A DNA stretch of 9,966 nt from an uncultured Lysobacterales bacterium (GTDB lineage Bacteria; Pseudomonadota; Gammaproteobacteria; Xanthomonadales; Xanthomonadaceae), in contig CAMPJI010000085.1 of assembly GCA_946886865.1 (NCBI GenBank), positions 1 to 9,966 on the forward strand, read 5' to 3'. The position numbers and the translations under genes were made by a program. Positions 9,130-9,966 of this stretch are shown piece after piece. Every line of letters begins with the position of its first letter. The stretch's first letter is position 1. The notes beneath the pieces were generated by a model, which was not told the DNA's origin, ran no database searches, and saw only the letters and a list, made by a program, of their open reading frames with translations.

Positions 9130-9155
9130 AGCCCGGCCTTGTGCCGGGCTTTTTT
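9130..9155 (+). terminator. Intrinsic terminator of the first OmpA gene
   Basis: AGCCCGGC and GCCGGGCT (9130-9137, 9143-9150) form an eight-pair GC-rich stem with a five-base loop, followed by an uninterrupted run of T from 9150 to 9155. This is a standard Rho-independent terminator, 43 bases after the stop codon. Confidence 0.9.
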
Positions 9156-9184
9156 GTGGCGGCGAGTGCTTTCGTTAAGCTGTA

Positions 9185-9211
9185 TTAACAAACGCCTTGA
9201 CGGTGTATGAT
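9185..9211 (+). promoter_or_regulatory. Promoter candidate for the second OmpA gene
   Basis: TTAACA at 9185-9190 and TATGAT at 9206-9211 resemble -35 and -10 hexamers, with a short 15-base spacer. TATGAT matches five of six consensus positions. A TTGACG at 9197-9202 is too close to be its partner. A transcript from here would have a leader of about 85 bases before the ATG at 9303. Position after a strong terminator supports a separate promoter somewhere here. Confidence 0.4.
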
Positions 9212-9302
9212 CGCCGCGCCAAGGGCCTGGCAACACCCTCGCGTGGGTCCTGAGCTGGCGCTGTGCAGTTCCCTTGCCCTGACTAAATCGAAGGAGTCGT
9301 TT

Positions 9303-9966
9303 ATGAAGATCCGCTTGCTGAGCACCGCGCTTTTGGCGGGCCTGGCCTTCTCGGCCGGTGCGCAGGAGTTCGATGACCGCTGGTACCTCACGGGCTCAGC
9401 CGGGCTCAACTTCCAAGACAATGATCGTGGAACCGATGACGCGCCTTTCGCGACTTTTGGCTTGGGCAAGTTCATCAGCCCGAATTGGTCGGTCGACGGC
9501 GAACTGAATTACCAGAATCCAAGCTTGGATTCGAACGACGATCTGAACTGGTCCCAGTACGGCATCTCGTTGGACATGCGCCGCCATTTCCTCTCCGAGG
9601 GTCGGAACTGGAACCCATATACGGTGTTGGGCCTTGGGTATCAGCGGGCCGAAGAGGAATTCGATGCCTTCCCGAGCCCGAATTCTCCCGGTCAGCGTGA
9701 AGATGGCAACTTTGCCGCGAAGGTGGGTGTGGGCATGCAGGGAGACCTGGGTGCAGTCGGAATGCGGGCGGAGCTGGCTTATCGTGGCGACTTCGATGAC
9801 CAGAGCGTCAACGCACCTCAAGAGGATTGGTTCGGCGACATTTTGGCTTCGGTCGGCGTCGTGATCCCGCTGGGTCCGGAGCCGGTGGCCCCGGTGGCAC
9901 CGGCCCCGGTTGCGCCGAGCTGCGCGGACCTGGACGACGACGGTGACGGCGTCAACAACTGCGACG
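9303..9966 (+). CDS. Second OmpA-family outer membrane protein, cut by the window edge
   Basis: The visible 221 residues parallel the preceding gene. A signal peptide of about 20 residues (MKIRLLSTALLAGLAFSAGA) precedes the mature start QEFDDRWYLTGSAGLNFQD. The beta barrel follows, with WSVDGELNYQN, NWSQYGISLDMRRHF, GRNWNPYTVLGLGYQ and WFGDILASVGVVIPLG. Next comes the same PVAPVAPAPVAP hinge and the start of the acidic CADLDDDGDGVNNCD segment, where the window ends. The peptidoglycan-binding OmpA domain is expected beyond the edge but not seen. AAGGAG at 9291-9296, six bases before the ATG, supports the start. The barrel is clearly diverged from the first copy, with a shorter loop before the last strand, while the hinge DNA is almost identical. 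It is a tandem duplicate in the same outer membrane role, probably with its own promoter. Confidence 0.9.
   Translation, partial: MKIRLLSTALLAGLAFSAGAQEFDDRWYLTGSAGLNFQDNDRGTDDAPFATFGLGKFISPNWSVDGELNYQNPSLDSNDDLNWSQYGISLDMRRHFLSEGRNWNPYTVLGLGYQRAEEEFDAFPSPNSPGQREDGNFAAKVGVGMQGDLGAVGMRAELAYRGDFDDQSVNAPQEDWFGDILASVGVVIPLGPEPVAPVAPAPVAPSCADLDDDGDGVNNCD
9861..9966 (+). repeat. Direct repeat, copy 2 (OmpA hinge and acidic segment)
   Basis: The partner of 8572-8677, with two substitutions in 106 bases, both silent third-position changes (CCC/CCG and GTC/GTT). The repeat runs into the window edge, so its real end is unknown and may include the whole C-terminal domain. Confidence 0.9.

Noticed and set aside
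9197..9211. TTGACG followed by TATGAT as one promoter
   Set aside because: Only three bases separate the hexamers, so they cannot be one sigma-70 promoter. TTAACA at 9185 is the more plausible partner.

Overview
The window reads as ordinary chromosomal DNA from a high-GC gammaproteobacterium, most likely a Xanthomonadaceae/Lysobacteraceae member (Lysobacter, Luteimonas, Pseudoxanthomonas or Xanthomonas type). That placement is an inference. It rests on the codon use, the type of malate dehydrogenase, the prpB-prpC pair without prpD beside it, the OmpA proteins carrying a calcium-type acidic linker, and a site matching the CRP/Clp consensus of this group. I see no transposase, integrase, phage gene, CRISPR array, tRNA or rRNA.

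Layout. Positions 1-255 hold the 3' end of a glutaredoxin-like gene, followed by mdh (292-1278) on the same strand. A gene for a polytopic membrane protein of unknown function, with GT-C glycosyltransferase-like features, lies at 1349-2587. It is followed closely by prpB (2621-3508) and prpC (3564-4712), the methylisocitrate lyase and 2-methylcitrate synthase of propionate catabolism. A perfect hairpin with T-runs on both strands (4731-4764) ends prpC and also the convergent minus-strand gene for a small secreted SleB-type cell wall hydrolase (4789-5247). About 400 bases without a convincing gene follow (5248-5654). They contain a perfect TGTGA-N6-TCACA palindrome. Next on the minus strand is fadH (5655-7691), a 2,4-dienoyl-CoA reductase. 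Divergent from it, on the plus strand, are two tandem OmpA-family genes: one complete (7972-9087) and one cut by the right edge (9303-9966). A double hairpin and a separate promoter candidate lie between them.

How the genes fit together. Malate dehydrogenase makes oxaloacetate, which PrpC condenses with propionyl-CoA. PrpB then cleaves 2-methylisocitrate to pyruvate and succinate. FadH feeds polyunsaturated acyl-CoAs into beta-oxidation, so the metabolic genes share a theme of acyl-CoA and central carbon use. The dehydration and rehydration steps of the methylcitrate cycle (prpD, or acnD with prpF) are not in the window. The remaining genes concern the envelope: a peptidoglycan hydrolase, two peptidoglycan-anchoring OmpA proteins and the membrane protein.

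No clearly new system is present. The two observations most worth following are the perfect CRP/Clp-type site upstream of the cell wall hydrolase gene, and the mosaic tandem OmpA genes. The OmpA barrel halves have diverged, while 104 of 106 bases starting at the hinge are identical, which suggests gene conversion or module swapping.
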